A stretch of DNA of 64,000 nt from Methylobacterium sp. DB0501. Its GTDB lineage: Bacteria; Pseudomonadota; Alphaproteobacteria; Rhizobiales; Beijerinckiaceae. The translations under genes were made by a program, and so were the position numbers. The stretch's first letter is position 1; each line of letters opens with the position of its first letter. The notes under the pieces were generated by a model. The model saw nothing but the letters and a program-made list of their open reading frames with translations, was not told the origin of the DNA and searched no databases. The stretch covers positions 62,001 to 126,000 of the forward strand of contig NZ_JAAKGV010000015.1 of NCBI RefSeq assembly GCF_011043735.1, in the 5' to 3' direction. Below are positions 44,850 to 53,085 of the stretch, piece by piece.

Positions 44850-46505
44850 ATGGCGAAAGGTTCCGATCTGCTCGTGGCCGCCCTCGAGAACGAGGGCGTG
44901 GACCGGATCTTCGGCATCCCGGGTGAGGAGAACCTCGACGTCGTCGAGTCCCTGCGCTCCTCGAAGATCGAGCTGGTGCTGACACGCCATGAGCAGGCGG
45001 CGGCCTTCATGGCGGCGACGCATGGGCGGCTCACCGGGCGGCCGGGCGTCTGCATCTCGACGCTCGGGCCCGGCGCCCTCAACTTCACCACCGGCGCGGC
45101 CTACGCCCATCTCGGCGCGATGCCGATGCTGATGCTCACCGGCCAGAAGCCGATCATGAGCGCCCGCCAGGCCCGGTTCCAGATCGTCGACGTGATCGCG
45201 GCGATGCGTCCGCTCACCAAGATGACGCGCCAGATCGTCTCCGCGGCCTCGATCCCGACCATCGTGCGCGACGCCTTCCGGGTCGCCACCGAGGAGCGGC
45301 CGGGCCCGGTCCATCTCGAACTGCCCGAGGACATCGCGGCCGAGGAGGCCGACGTCGCCCTGGTGCCGTCGCACCCGATCGACCGGCCGGTGGCGAACCC
45401 GGCGGCGATCGAGCGCGCCGCCGCGATGATCCTCCAGGCCCGCCGCCCGCTGATCATGATCGGCGCCGCCGGCAACCGCCCGCGCCTGGTCGAGCCGCTG
45501 TCGGACTTCGTACGCCGCACCCGGATCCCGTTCTTCAACACCCAGATGGGCAAGGGCGCGGTCACCGGCGGCTCGAACCTCTACGTCGGCACCGCGGCCC
45601 TGTCGGAGCGCGACTACGTCCACGAGGCGATCGACAGCGCCGACCTCATCATCTCGGTCGGCCACGACACCGTCGAGAAGCCGCCCTTCCTGATGGGCCG
45701 GGTCGCGGGCGGGCCGCGGGTGATCCATATCGGCTACGTCTCGGCCAGCGTCGAGCAGGTATTCCATCCCGATGCCGAGGTGGTGGGCGACATCGGCGCC
45801 ACCGTCACGGCGCTCGCCGACCGGCTCGGCGGCCGGCTCGATCCGGAGCCCGGGCTGCTGGAGATGCGCCAGCACATCCTCGCCCGCATCAACGACCGGG
45901 CCGAGGAGGACCGCTTCCCGGTGACGCCGCAGCGCCTGGTGCACGACGTCCGGGCGGTGATGCCGGAGGACGGGATCGTCTGCCTCGACAACGGCATGTA
46001 CAAGATCTGGTTCGCCCGCAACTACCGCACCCACGTCGCCAACACGCTGCTCCTCGACAACGCGCTGGCCACGATGGGGGCGGGCCTGCCCTCGGCGATG
46101 ATGGCCAAGCTCGTCCATCCGGGGCGCCGGGTGCTGGCGGTGTGCGGCGACGGCGGCTTCATGATGAACAGCCAGGAGCTCGAGACGGCGGTGCGCCTGA
46201 ACCTCGATCTCGTGGTGCTGGTGCTCGACGACCGGGCCTACGGCATGATCCGCTGGAAGCAGGCGGTCGACCGCTTCCCCGATTACGGCATGACCTTCGG
46301 CAACCCGGATTTCGTGACCTATGCCGAATCCTACGGCGCCAAGGGCCACCGGGTGACCTCGGCCGAGGCGCTGGCGCCGACCCTGGAGGCCGCCTTCGCG
46401 GCCGGCGGCGTGCATCTCGTGGCGGTGCCGGTCGACTATTCCGAGAACACCCGTGTGCTGGTCGACGAGCTCGGCGGCCACGTCCCGCAGGTCGAGCCGG
46501 GCTAG
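44850..46505 (+). CDS. acetolactate synthase large-subunit family protein (ThDP enzyme)
   Basis: 551 residues, ATG eight bases after CGGAGG. ThDP-dependent decarboxylase/ligase with FGIPGEENLDVVESL and catalytic Glu in TRHEQAAAFMA at the N-terminus, a central FAD/DHS-like domain, and the ThDP motif GDGGFMMNSQELETAVRLNL near residue 432. It has no ilvN-type regulatory subunit next to it, so it is more like a catabolic AlsS-type or uncharacterised paralog than the biosynthetic IlvB. Standalone gene. Confidence 0.87.
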   Translation: MAKGSDLLVAALENEGVDRIFGIPGEENLDVVESLRSSKIELVLTRHEQAAAFMAATHGRLTGRPGVCISTLGPGALNFTTGAAYAHLGAMPMLMLTGQKPIMSARQARFQIVDVIAAMRPLTKMTRQIVSAASIPTIVRDAFRVATEERPGPVHLELPEDIAAEEADVALVPSHPIDRPVANPAAIERAAAMILQARRPLIMIGAAGNRPRLVEPLSDFVRRTRIPFFNTQMGKGAVTGGSNLYVGTAALSERDYVHEAIDSADLIISVGHDTVEKPPFLMGRVAGGPRVIHIGYVSASVEQVFHPDAEVVGDIGATVTALADRLGGRLDPEPGLLEMRQHILARINDRAEEDRFPVTPQRLVHDVRAVMPEDGIVCLDNGMYKIWFARNYRTHVANTLLLDNALATMGAGLPSAMMAKLVHPGRRVLAVCGDGGFMMNSQELETAVRLNLDLVVLVLDDRAYGMIRWKQAVDRFPDYGMTFGNPDFVTYAESYGAKGHRVTSAEALAPTLEAAFAAGGVHLVAVPVDYSENTRVLVDELGGHVPQVEPG

Positions 46506-46508
46506 GCC

Positions 46509-47606
46509 GTGGAGGTACCCGCGCCGGATCCGCACGGAGCCCGACCCTGGCGCCGGCGCGCGGCCGCCGCCCTGCTCGCCCTCGGCGCCGCCGGCATCGC
46601 CGGGACGGCACCCGTCCTGCTGCCCGCGGCGGGGCGGGCCTGGCACCTGCACGCGGCCGCCGACGATCCGGCGGCGCTCGCGCGTTTGCGCCTGCCGGCC
46701 GATGCCGAGCGGATCGGAGCGGGGCTCGACGCCGCGATCGAGGCCGGCGACGACGACCTGGCGCGGAGCTTCCTCGACCTCGCCGCCTCGCAGGGCGTGC
46801 CGGTCTCGCCCGAGCGCCGGGAGCGGGTCGAGGCGCTGGCGGCGAGCGCACCGCGCCGGGCGCTCGGGGATGCCGCCACCGGCTTCGTCAGCGGCGAGGG
46901 TGCGGGGCTCGCCGGCCTCGCCGGCGCGGTGGCGGGCGACCTCGTCGGCTACGGCGACCTGCGCGACCTGTGGCGCGAAGGCGGGCGGCTGTCCCGCGGC
47001 GAGGCCTACGATCCGCTGCTGCTCGGGCTCGCGGCCGCCGGGCTGGCGCTCACCGGCGCGACGATCGTGTCCCTCGGCAGCAGCGTGCCGGTCCATGCCG
47101 GCACCACGACCCTGAAGCTCGCCGCCCGCACCGGCAAGCTGTCGCGGCCGCTGGCCGCCCGGCTGACCCATAGCGCCGGCGCCGCACTGGACCGCGAGGC
47201 CCTGACCCTCGTCACCGCAGCGGCCGGCCGGCTCGACCTCGCCGCCCTGCGCCAGGGGGCGAAGGGGGTGCTGCGGCCCGGTGCCTTCCGGGAGATCCGC
47301 AGCGTCGGCGAGCAATCGGCCCGGATCCAGGCCCGGCTCGGCGCCCGCGGCACCCTGCAGGCCCTGTCGGTGGCGGAGACCACCGACGACCTGCGCCGGG
47401 TCGCGCGGTTGTCCGAGGGGATGGGCGGGCGCACACGGGCGGTGCTGGCGCTGCTCGGCCGCGGCGCCCTGGTGCTGGGCTCGGGCCTGCTCGCGATCCT
47501 CCAGGGGCTGTGGCTCGGCCTCGCCTGGTTCCTGGCCGCCGCCCTGTTCTGCCGCCGGGCCGGCACCGCCCTCGGCCGCCTGATCTGGTGCCGACGCGTG
47601 CGCTAG
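46509..47606 (+). CDS. membrane protein, unknown
   Basis: 365 residues from a GTG three bases after the upstream gene. Helices near 17-40, 135-150, 177-200 and 315-350; the ends are Arg-rich (RPWRRRAAAA and CRRVR), as in inner-membrane proteins. The soluble middle (residues 205-310) is helical with Arg/Leu repeats. No domain recognised. It may be cotranscribed with the acetolactate-synthase-like gene. Confidence 0.7.
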   Translation: MEVPAPDPHGARPWRRRAAAALLALGAAGIAGTAPVLLPAAGRAWHLHAAADDPAALARLRLPADAERIGAGLDAAIEAGDDDLARSFLDLAASQGVPVSPERRERVEALAASAPRRALGDAATGFVSGEGAGLAGLAGAVAGDLVGYGDLRDLWREGGRLSRGEAYDPLLLGLAAAGLALTGATIVSLGSSVPVHAGTTTLKLAARTGKLSRPLAARLTHSAGAALDREALTLVTAAAGRLDLAALRQGAKGVLRPGAFREIRSVGEQSARIQARLGARGTLQALSVAETTDDLRRVARLSEGMGGRTRAVLALLGRGALVLGSGLLAILQGLWLGLAWFLAAALFCRRAGTALGRLIWCRRVR

Positions 47607-48009
47607 CGCACCTCCGCCCGAGCCCGGCACGGCCGCCCCGTCCGCCTCGTCGTGACTTGCCCGCGCGGCGGCGTCCGATACGTGAAGAAGCCGGCTTGGA
47701 CGACGATGTCGGTGTCCTTCCGCTGCGTTCCTGCGCGGTGGACCGGGTGATCCGGATGACGTGTCGCACCGCTCATCCTGGGCATGACGCAGCGAGCCGC
47801 GGAGGCGGACGGATTAGGCTTCCCGTCGACCATCGGCACCGCAGTGCTACTCGACGGCCGGCCCCTCCCCGACTTTCGTCCCCCCTTCGAAAGGATGACG
47901 CCAATCCCGACCATAGGCCGCGAATGGATACCGGGCTCAAGCATCAACTCGCGAAACTATCAATCTTGATTGACTGAGCGCCTACCGCGAAGCACTGAGA
48001 AACAGTCTT
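47607..48009. other. intergenic region with AT-rich promoter-like end
   Basis: No ORF here looks coding. The 3' end (47930-48050) is clearly less GC-rich than the surroundings and contains a perfect palindrome TCAATC-TT-GATTGA (47960-47973), a candidate operator for the LuxR-type gene downstream. Confidence 0.45.
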
Positions 48010-48204
48010 GTGCCGCAGAGATTTTGGTACTTAAATGGATTCAAGCGGGTCGCAACCCGCTCGATCGCGGAGATCTGCCGGGGGGCGACGATGGACGCAA
48101 GCGCTGGGAATGTCGTCATTTGGAACGGACTGGGCCGGGGCGAGCCGGCACCGACCGGTGACCGGCGTCGGCGCAGCCGCCTGACCGGGACCACCGCGCC
48201 GTGA
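48010..48204 (+). CDS. possible leader ORF upstream of the LuxR-type regulator
   Basis: 64 codons from GTG 48010, or 37 from ATG 48091 which follows a GGGGGG tract. The stop overlaps the next start as GTGA, suggesting coupling. The sequence (MPQRFWYLNGFKRVATRSIA...) has no known relative and its ribosome site is weak at the long start. It could equally be untranslated leader. Confidence 0.3.
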   Translation: MPQRFWYLNGFKRVATRSIAEICRGATMDASAGNVVIWNGLGRGEPAPTGDRRRRSRLTGTTAP

Positions 48205-48869
48205 CCGCCTGGCAACCGGCGGCAGCGGCCGCCCTCGACGCGCTCGCCCTGGCCGTGCTGGTGGTCGACCGGCAGGCGCGCATCCTCCACGCCAACCGCG
48301 AGGCGGCGGACCTCCTGGACCGGCCCGACGGGGCGCTGGTCGGCCATCATCCCGGCGGCGGCCTCGGCGCCCGGACCGGGGACGGGCGGTCGCGCCTCCA
48401 TGCCCTGATCCAGGCCGCCTGCGACGGCAGGGCCGGCGAGGTCGGCGGCTTCCTGCAGCTCGAGGGCGGGGCCGCGGACGAGCCGGGCGTCTCGGTCTGC
48501 GTCTCGCCCCTCGTCGATCCCGAGGACGAGATCAAGGCCTCCGGACGGGCGCTGGTGGTGGCGCGCCTGCTGCGGACGCAAAGGATCGACGCGCAAGGGC
48601 GGATCGAGGTGCAGCTGCGCACCCTGTACGGCCTCACCCGGGCCGAGGCGCAGGTCGGCGGGGCGCTCGCCCGCGGCGGCTGCCTCGCCGAGATCGCGGC
48701 CGAGCTCGGCATCAGCGTCACCACGGCGCGCACCCACGTCGCCCGGATCTTCCTGAAGACCGGCACGAAGCAGCAGAGCCAGCTCGTGGCGCTCGTGGCG
48801 GCCGTGCAGCTGCCGGTGGCCTACGCCGCCGAGGCGGCCGCCGGTCAGGCCCTGAGATCGAGCCGGTAG
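48201..48869 (+). CDS. LuxR-type HTH regulator with PAS-like sensor domain
   Basis: 222 residues, GTG start. The N-terminal half resembles a PAS fold (ALAVLVVDRQARILHANREA); the C-terminal HTH (LYGLTRAEAQVGGALARGG, EIAAELGISVTTARTHVARI) is the LuxR/GerE type. The last 25 bases overlap the convergent GntR gene. The ligand is unknown and no acyl-homoserine-lactone-binding domain is seen. Confidence 0.85.
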   Translation: MTAWQPAAAAALDALALAVLVVDRQARILHANREAADLLDRPDGALVGHHPGGGLGARTGDGRSRLHALIQAACDGRAGEVGGFLQLEGGAADEPGVSVCVSPLVDPEDEIKASGRALVVARLLRTQRIDAQGRIEVQLRTLYGLTRAEAQVGGALARGGCLAEIAAELGISVTTARTHVARIFLKTGTKQQSQLVALVAAVQLPVAYAAEAAAGQALRSSR

Positions 48870-49624
48870 GCGTAGGCGTCGCCGCGGAACAGACCCTCGA
48901 CGTACTCGATCATCCGGTCGTCGCGGGCATAGGACCGGCGCTTGATCAGGAGGCAGGGGAGGGGCTGCGTGAAGCCGAACACCGCGCATTCGGCCTCGTC
49001 CGGGGTCGCCGCCTCGATGGTCTGGCGGCAGCGCACCAGGGCGGCGCCGTGAGCCCCCAGGAACGCGTAGACCGAGCCGCCGAGGTCGCCCTCGGCGAGC
49101 GCCGGCACCGCCGTCAGATCGTACCATGCCACCTCGCGCGACAGCGGCATGCCGTCGCCGCAGCGGATGCGCACGAGCTTCAGGAACGGCGCCGTCGAGG
49201 GCAGCCCGAACAGCGAGGCGATCGAGCGGTCCTGCACCACCCGCCGCTCGACGATCCGCGTCGAGGGCACGCGGCCGAGTTCCTGCATCTCCTCGGTGAA
49301 GCCCTTGAGCCGGTCCATGCCCGGGCTGAGCCGGGTGCGCCCGGCAGCCACGATGAAGCCGTGCCGGCCATGGGCCGTGAGGTAGTGCTGCCGGCGCAGG
49401 GAATCGTAGCAGCGCTGCACCGTGGTGCGGCTGACGCCGAGCGCCTCGGCGAAGGGCCGCTCGGCCGGCAGCGTCGTGCCGCCCGCCACCGTCCCCTCCT
49501 CGATCAGCGCCCGCAGCTGCTCCTCCAGCTGCTGGTAGAGCGGCTTCGCGGTGTCGTGGCGCAGCCGCACGAGGCTCACGAGGGCGGGCTGTCCCGGGCC
49601 GGGCCCGGACGGGTGTTCGGGCAT
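48845..49624 (-). CDS. GntR-family regulator with UTRA domain
   Basis: 259 residues from ATG 49624. Winged HTH (PLYQQLEEQLRALIEEGTVA, LPAERPFAEALGVSRTTVQR) followed by a UTRA ligand domain (SIASLFGLPSTAPFLKLVRI, LPCLLIKRRSYARDDRMIEY), as in the HutC/PhnF subfamily. The gene is divergent from the PfkB-type kinase 80 bases away and probably controls it, with a sugar or sugar phosphate as ligand. Confidence 0.9.
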   Translation of the reverse strand: MPEHPSGPGPGQPALVSLVRLRHDTAKPLYQQLEEQLRALIEEGTVAGGTTLPAERPFAEALGVSRTTVQRCYDSLRRQHYLTAHGRHGFIVAAGRTRLSPGMDRLKGFTEEMQELGRVPSTRIVERRVVQDRSIASLFGLPSTAPFLKLVRIRCGDGMPLSREVAWYDLTAVPALAEGDLGGSVYAFLGAHGAALVRCRQTIEAATPDEAECAVFGFTQPLPCLLIKRRSYARDDRMIEYVEGLFRGDAYAYRLDLRA

Positions 49625-49704
49625 CGGCGGGTCAGCCGGAGCGACCGTCGCGCGCCGGCGCGGCGGAACGGAGAGAGGGCGGGGAAGGCGGGGCGGGGAT
49701 CGGC

Positions 49705-50673
49705 GTGAGCATCGACACGGGCATCGGCATGGCGGCCAATCCGGCTCTCTTCGTCCTCGGAAGCTTCGTGGCAGCCTGTTCTGCCACGGTTGCAAGCCTG
49801 CCGCGAGCCGGCGAATCACTCAGGGCACAAGCTTTCCTGATCGAGCCGGGCGGCAAGGGGCTGAACCTCGCGGTCGGCGCCCGCCGTCTCGGCGCCGCGG
49901 TCGACGGATTGTTCGCGATCGGCGACGACGCGCTGTCGGCCCTCGCCGAGCCGGCCCTCGTCCGGGCCGGCTTGGACCCCGCGATGCTGCGCCGCTTTCC
50001 CGGCCCGACCGGGGCCGGCATCGGCTTCACCGACGCGGCGGGCGAGAACTGCCTTGCCGTGTATCCGGGCGCGAATGCCCGGCTCGGGCCTGCCGCGGTG
50101 CGGGAGGCGGCGGAGGCCATCGGCGGTGCGGCCCTGGCCCTGGCGCAGTTCGAGGCCGGCGATGCGGCGGTGACGGAGACCTTCCGGATCGCGCGGGACG
50201 CCGGCACCCGCACCCTGCTCAACCCGTCGCCGTTCCGGATGCCGACACCGGAGATGCTGCGCAAGACCGGGATCCTGGTGGTCAACGCGGTCGAGGCCGC
50301 GTCCTTCGCAGGCGCCCTCGGGCTTCCCGTCCCGGAGGCGGCACCCGAGGCCATCGCGACCTTCGCCCGGGCGCTGCACGCGAGCGGGCCGGACCTCGTC
50401 GTGGTCACCCTCGGGACGGACGGGGCGGTGGCCGTCCCGGCCGGCGGCCCGGCCCTGGCGCAGCCGGCGTTTCCGGTCGCGGCGGTCGACACGATGGGAG
50501 CCGGCGACGCCTTCACGGCCGGCCTGGCGGTCGGCCTCGCCGAGAGGCGTCCGCTGGCGGAGGCCTTGCGGATCGCCGCGGCCTGCGGTGCCTGCGTGGT
50601 CAGGGAGAAGGGGGTGTTCGACGCCCTGCCGGATCGGGCCGCCCTGGCGGCGATGCTCGGCGGACCTGCGTGA
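49705..50673 (+). CDS. PfkB-family carbohydrate kinase (ribokinase-like)
   Basis: 322 residues from GTG 49705, or 314 from ATG 49729. Ribokinase-like blocks: PGGKGLNLAVGARRLGA, the anion hole/catalytic Asp motif DTMGAGDAFTAGLAVGLAE and VNAVEAASF. Phosphorylates a sugar or nucleoside; ribose is a guess. It is divergent from a GntR/UTRA regulator that probably responds to its substrate. Confidence 0.88.
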   Translation: MSIDTGIGMAANPALFVLGSFVAACSATVASLPRAGESLRAQAFLIEPGGKGLNLAVGARRLGAAVDGLFAIGDDALSALAEPALVRAGLDPAMLRRFPGPTGAGIGFTDAAGENCLAVYPGANARLGPAAVREAAEAIGGAALALAQFEAGDAAVTETFRIARDAGTRTLLNPSPFRMPTPEMLRKTGILVVNAVEAASFAGALGLPVPEAAPEAIATFARALHASGPDLVVVTLGTDGAVAVPAGGPALAQPAFPVAAVDTMGAGDAFTAGLAVGLAERRPLAEALRIAAACGACVVREKGVFDALPDRAALAAMLGGPA

Positions 50674-50676
50674 CGC

Positions 50677-50769
50677 TTATCCGAACAGGGTCGTGAGCAG
50701 GGAACCCGCCACCGCGACCGTCGCCAGGATGAGGATGAACCGGATGTCGTCGAATCGCTGCCTGATCAT
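50677..50769 (-). CDS. 30-residue single-helix membrane peptide
   Basis: ATG 50769 follows GGGGAGG with a seven-base spacer. The peptide begins MIRQRFDDIRFILILATVAV, a basic N-terminus then one hydrophobic helix (residues 11-29), ending TLFG. Almost every third codon position is G or C, as in real genes of this genome. It ends four bases from the convergent kinase stop. It is too short for usual gene callers; function unknown. Confidence 0.6.
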   Translation of the reverse strand: MIRQRFDDIRFILILATVAVAGSLLTTLFG

Positions 50770-51051
50770 GGCCGGGCCTCCCCGCTTGCTATGACGAGTG
50801 AACGTCTAAGCCCTCACACGAAGCGGGGCTGTGCGCCTCCACACGGCAGCGCGGCGCATCCAAACCACCGGACGATTGCACGATGATTGCGTCGAGCGGC
50901 GAAAACCGGCCGGGGCTGCGTCTCGCGGAAGACGATCCGGCTCCATCGCGCGGCAGGCGGAGGAGGACCGCCTCCGAAGAAGGGGCGGAACGGGATACGA
51001 TTCCCACGGCTCCGGACCGGCTTGGCCGTTGACAGAACCGTTTGCACCTAA

Positions 51052-51140
51052 GAAAAAGGCCACACGCGAGGTGTGGCCCAAGTCTAGGGAGGAAACGCCC
51101 AAAGAGGGCAGCAACGCCGCGACGCCATCGCCGCGTTGCC
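51052..51140 (-). ncRNA. mmgR/suhB (alpha-r8)-like small RNA
   Basis: On the minus strand a promoter (51147-51175) leads into a 12-bp hairpin with one mismatch (51111-51122 with 51128-51139), a small GCCC/GGGC hairpin (51097-51109), the single-stranded decamer TTTCCTCCCT (51095-51086), then an intrinsic terminator (51058-51078) with TTTTTCT. Hairpin, unpaired UUUCCUCCCU, terminator is the layout recalled for the alphaproteobacterial mmgR/suhB family, which affects polyhydroxybutyrate storage in Sinorhizobium. About 89 nt. Confidence 0.65.
51053..51078 (-). terminator. intrinsic terminator of the mmgR-like sRNA
   Basis: Stem GGCCACAC/GTGTGGCC with loop GCGAG; minus-strand U-tract TTTTT follows directly. 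Confidence 0.85.
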
Positions 51141-51146
51141 ACTCCA

Positions 51147-51175
51147 GAGTTAAGCCCTGCCGGCCGCGCTGGCAA
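51147..51175 (-). promoter_or_regulatory. promoter of the mmgR-like sRNA
   Basis: Minus strand TTGCCA (51175-51170), 17-base spacer, TAACTC (51152-51147). The predicted start near 51140 coincides with the base of the first hairpin. Confidence 0.5.
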
Positions 51176-51306
51176 GGGCCGTCTCGTGTTTCGTGGCATC
51201 CGGGACGCAGGTGATGCGCCGATGCAACTCTCGATAGACGCGGGACCCGCTGCCGTCCTGCCGCGTTCCGCTCTCGCGAAGCGAGAGCCGAGAGGAGGCC
51301 GCCGCG

Positions 51307-52188
51307 ATGATGCCGACCGAGCCCGCCACGCGGCGCATCCCCGTCCGCGGCCTGACCCTCAACATCGCCGAATCCGGCCCGGCGGACGGGCCGCTCACCG
51401 TGCTGCTGCACGGCTTTCCCGAGACGTGGTGGAGCTGGCGCCGCCAGATCGGCCCGCTCGGGGCGGCGGGCTTGCGGGTGGTGGCGCCGGACCAGCGCGG
51501 CTACGGCCAGTCGAGCCGGCCCGAGGGGATCGCGGCCTACCACCTCGACCGCCTCGCCGAGGACGTGATCGGCCTCGCCGACGCCCTCGGGCAGGATCGG
51601 GTCCGCCTCGCCGGCCACGATTGGGGCGGCCTCGTCGCCTGGTGGGTGGCCGCCCGATACCCCGACCGGGTCGAACGGCTGGCGATCCTCAACGCGCCGC
51701 ATCCGGACGTCTTCGGCGCCTATGCCCGCCGGCACCCGAGCCAGGCCCTGAGGAGCTTCTATGTCGGGCTCTTCCAGATCCCCGGCCTGCCCGAGGCGCT
51801 GCTGCGGGCCGGCGACTGCGCTGGCTTACGCCGCGCCCTGACCTCGTCGAGTCGGCCCGGCGCCTTCACTCCCCACGACCTCGACCTCTACGCCGCCGCC
51901 TGGCGCCGGCCCGGCGCGATCACCGCGATGCTGAACTGGTACCGCGCCCTGCGCCTGAAGCGCGATCCGGCGCCGGGGCCGATCCGGCCGCCGGTCCTGG
52001 TGCTGTGGGGCGAGCGGGACACGGCGCTCGAACGCGGCCTCGCCGCCGAGAGCCTGCAGCTCTGCGCCGAGGGCGCGGTGCGGTACTTCCCGCAAGCCAC
52101 CCACTGGCTCCAGCACGAGGAACCGCAGGAGATCAACGCGGCCCTGATCGGGTTCCTGGCCGCGTCGTCACCCGGGACTCAGGCCTGA
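51307..52188 (+). CDS. alpha/beta hydrolase, epoxide-hydrolase-like
   Basis: 293 residues; a GAGAGGAGG ribosome site precedes the ATG. Oxyanion motif HGFPETWWSWRRQI (35-48), nucleophile Asp 105 in GHDWGG, acid Asp in LWGERDTALE, and base His in ATHWLQHEEP. An Asp nucleophile and two ring-opening Tyr candidates point to epoxide hydrolase or haloalkane-type chemistry. The 3' end overlaps trpC by ten bases, convergent. Confidence 0.85.
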   Translation: MMPTEPATRRIPVRGLTLNIAESGPADGPLTVLLHGFPETWWSWRRQIGPLGAAGLRVVAPDQRGYGQSSRPEGIAAYHLDRLAEDVIGLADALGQDRVRLAGHDWGGLVAWWVAARYPDRVERLAILNAPHPDVFGAYARRHPSQALRSFYVGLFQIPGLPEALLRAGDCAGLRRALTSSSRPGAFTPHDLDLYAAAWRRPGAITAMLNWYRALRLKRDPAPGPIRPPVLVLWGERDTALERGLAAESLQLCAEGAVRYFPQATHWLQHEEPQEINAALIGFLAASSPGTQA

Positions 52189-53027
52189 TCGCCGAACAGC
52201 AGCCGCTTCGTCGCCGCCGTCACGTCCTCCTGCCGCATCAGGCTCTCGCCGACGAGGAGGGTGCGGATGCCGGCCTTCCCCAGAACCTGCGCGTCGGCGT
52301 GACTGCCGATGCCGCTCTCCCCGACCAGGATCCGGTCCTTGGGCACCAGCGGGCTCAGGCGCACGGCATTGTCGAGGGAGACCTGGAAGGTGCGCAGGTC
52401 GCGGTTGTTGACGCCGATCAGCCGCGTGCCGAGGGGGAGGGCGCGGGCCAGCTCGGACTCGTCGTGGACCTCGACCAGCACGTCCATGCCGAGGTCGTGG
52501 GCGGTCTCGACCAGGGCCGCCGCCTCCTCGTCGTCGAGGCTCGCCATGATGACCAGGATGCAGTCGGCGCCCCAGGCCCGGGCCTCGACCACTTGGTAGG
52601 GCTCGAACAGGAAGTCCTTGCGCAGGACCGGCAGGGAACAGGCGGCGCGGGCCGCCGTCAGGTAGTCGGGCTTGCCCTTGAAGGACGGCTCGTCGGTGAG
52701 CACGGACAGGCAGGTGGCGCCGCCCGCCTCGTAGGCTCGGGCGAGCGCCGGCGGGTCGAAATCCTCGCGGATGAGGCCGCGGGACGGCGAGGCCTTCTTG
52801 ATCTCGGCGATCAGGGCGAAGCGATCCTGGGCGACATGCGCGGCGATGGCGTCGGCGAAGCCGCGCGGCGGGTCGGCCTTGGCCGCACGCTTCTCGAGTT
52901 CGGCGAGCGGCATCCGCAGCTTCGCCGCCGCGATCTCGCGCCGCTTGTAGGCCTCGATATGGGCGAGCACGTCGGCCGGGCGCGGCCGGGCCTCGTCCTG
53001 GTGGGACGTGGAATCGGTATCGGACAA
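52179..53027 (-). CDS. trpC: indole-3-glycerol phosphate synthase
   Basis: Tryptophan pathway enzyme closing the indole ring, 282 residues. TTG start at 53027, eight bases after GGGGAGG; no ATG fits better. Catalytic residues are in AEIKKASPSRG, VLTDEPSFKG, LRKDFLFEPYQV, GVNNRDLRTF and VGESGIGSHADA. Last gene of a trpG-trpD-trpC operon. Confidence 0.95.
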   Translation of the reverse strand: MSDTDSTSHQDEARPRPADVLAHIEAYKRREIAAAKLRMPLAELEKRAAKADPPRGFADAIAAHVAQDRFALIAEIKKASPSRGLIREDFDPPALARAYEAGGATCLSVLTDEPSFKGKPDYLTAARAACSLPVLRKDFLFEPYQVVEARAWGADCILVIMASLDDEEAAALVETAHDLGMDVLVEVHDESELARALPLGTRLIGVNNRDLRTFQVSLDNAVRLSPLVPKDRILVGESGIGSHADAQVLGKAGIRTLLVGESLMRQEDVTAATKRLLFGDQA

Positions 53028-53085
53028 GGCCGTGTCCTCCCCTCGGGAGAGTGTCGGGGGTATCGAGTTCGGGGGACGCCGTCGA

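Noticed and set aside
44814..47630. A 938-codon minus-strand ORF opposite the acetolactate-synthase-like gene
   Set aside because: Same reason: a shadow of coding DNA with extreme codon bias, no family similarity.
51027..51060. TTGACA on the plus strand as a promoter toward the hydrolase
   Set aside because: No -10 element at 16-18 bases; the AT-rich run there is the terminator tail of the minus-strand sRNA.
50831..51214. Plus-strand 127-codon ORF in the region before the hydrolase
   Set aside because: It runs antisense through the mmgR-like sRNA and its terminator, has no good ribosome site and no known similarity.
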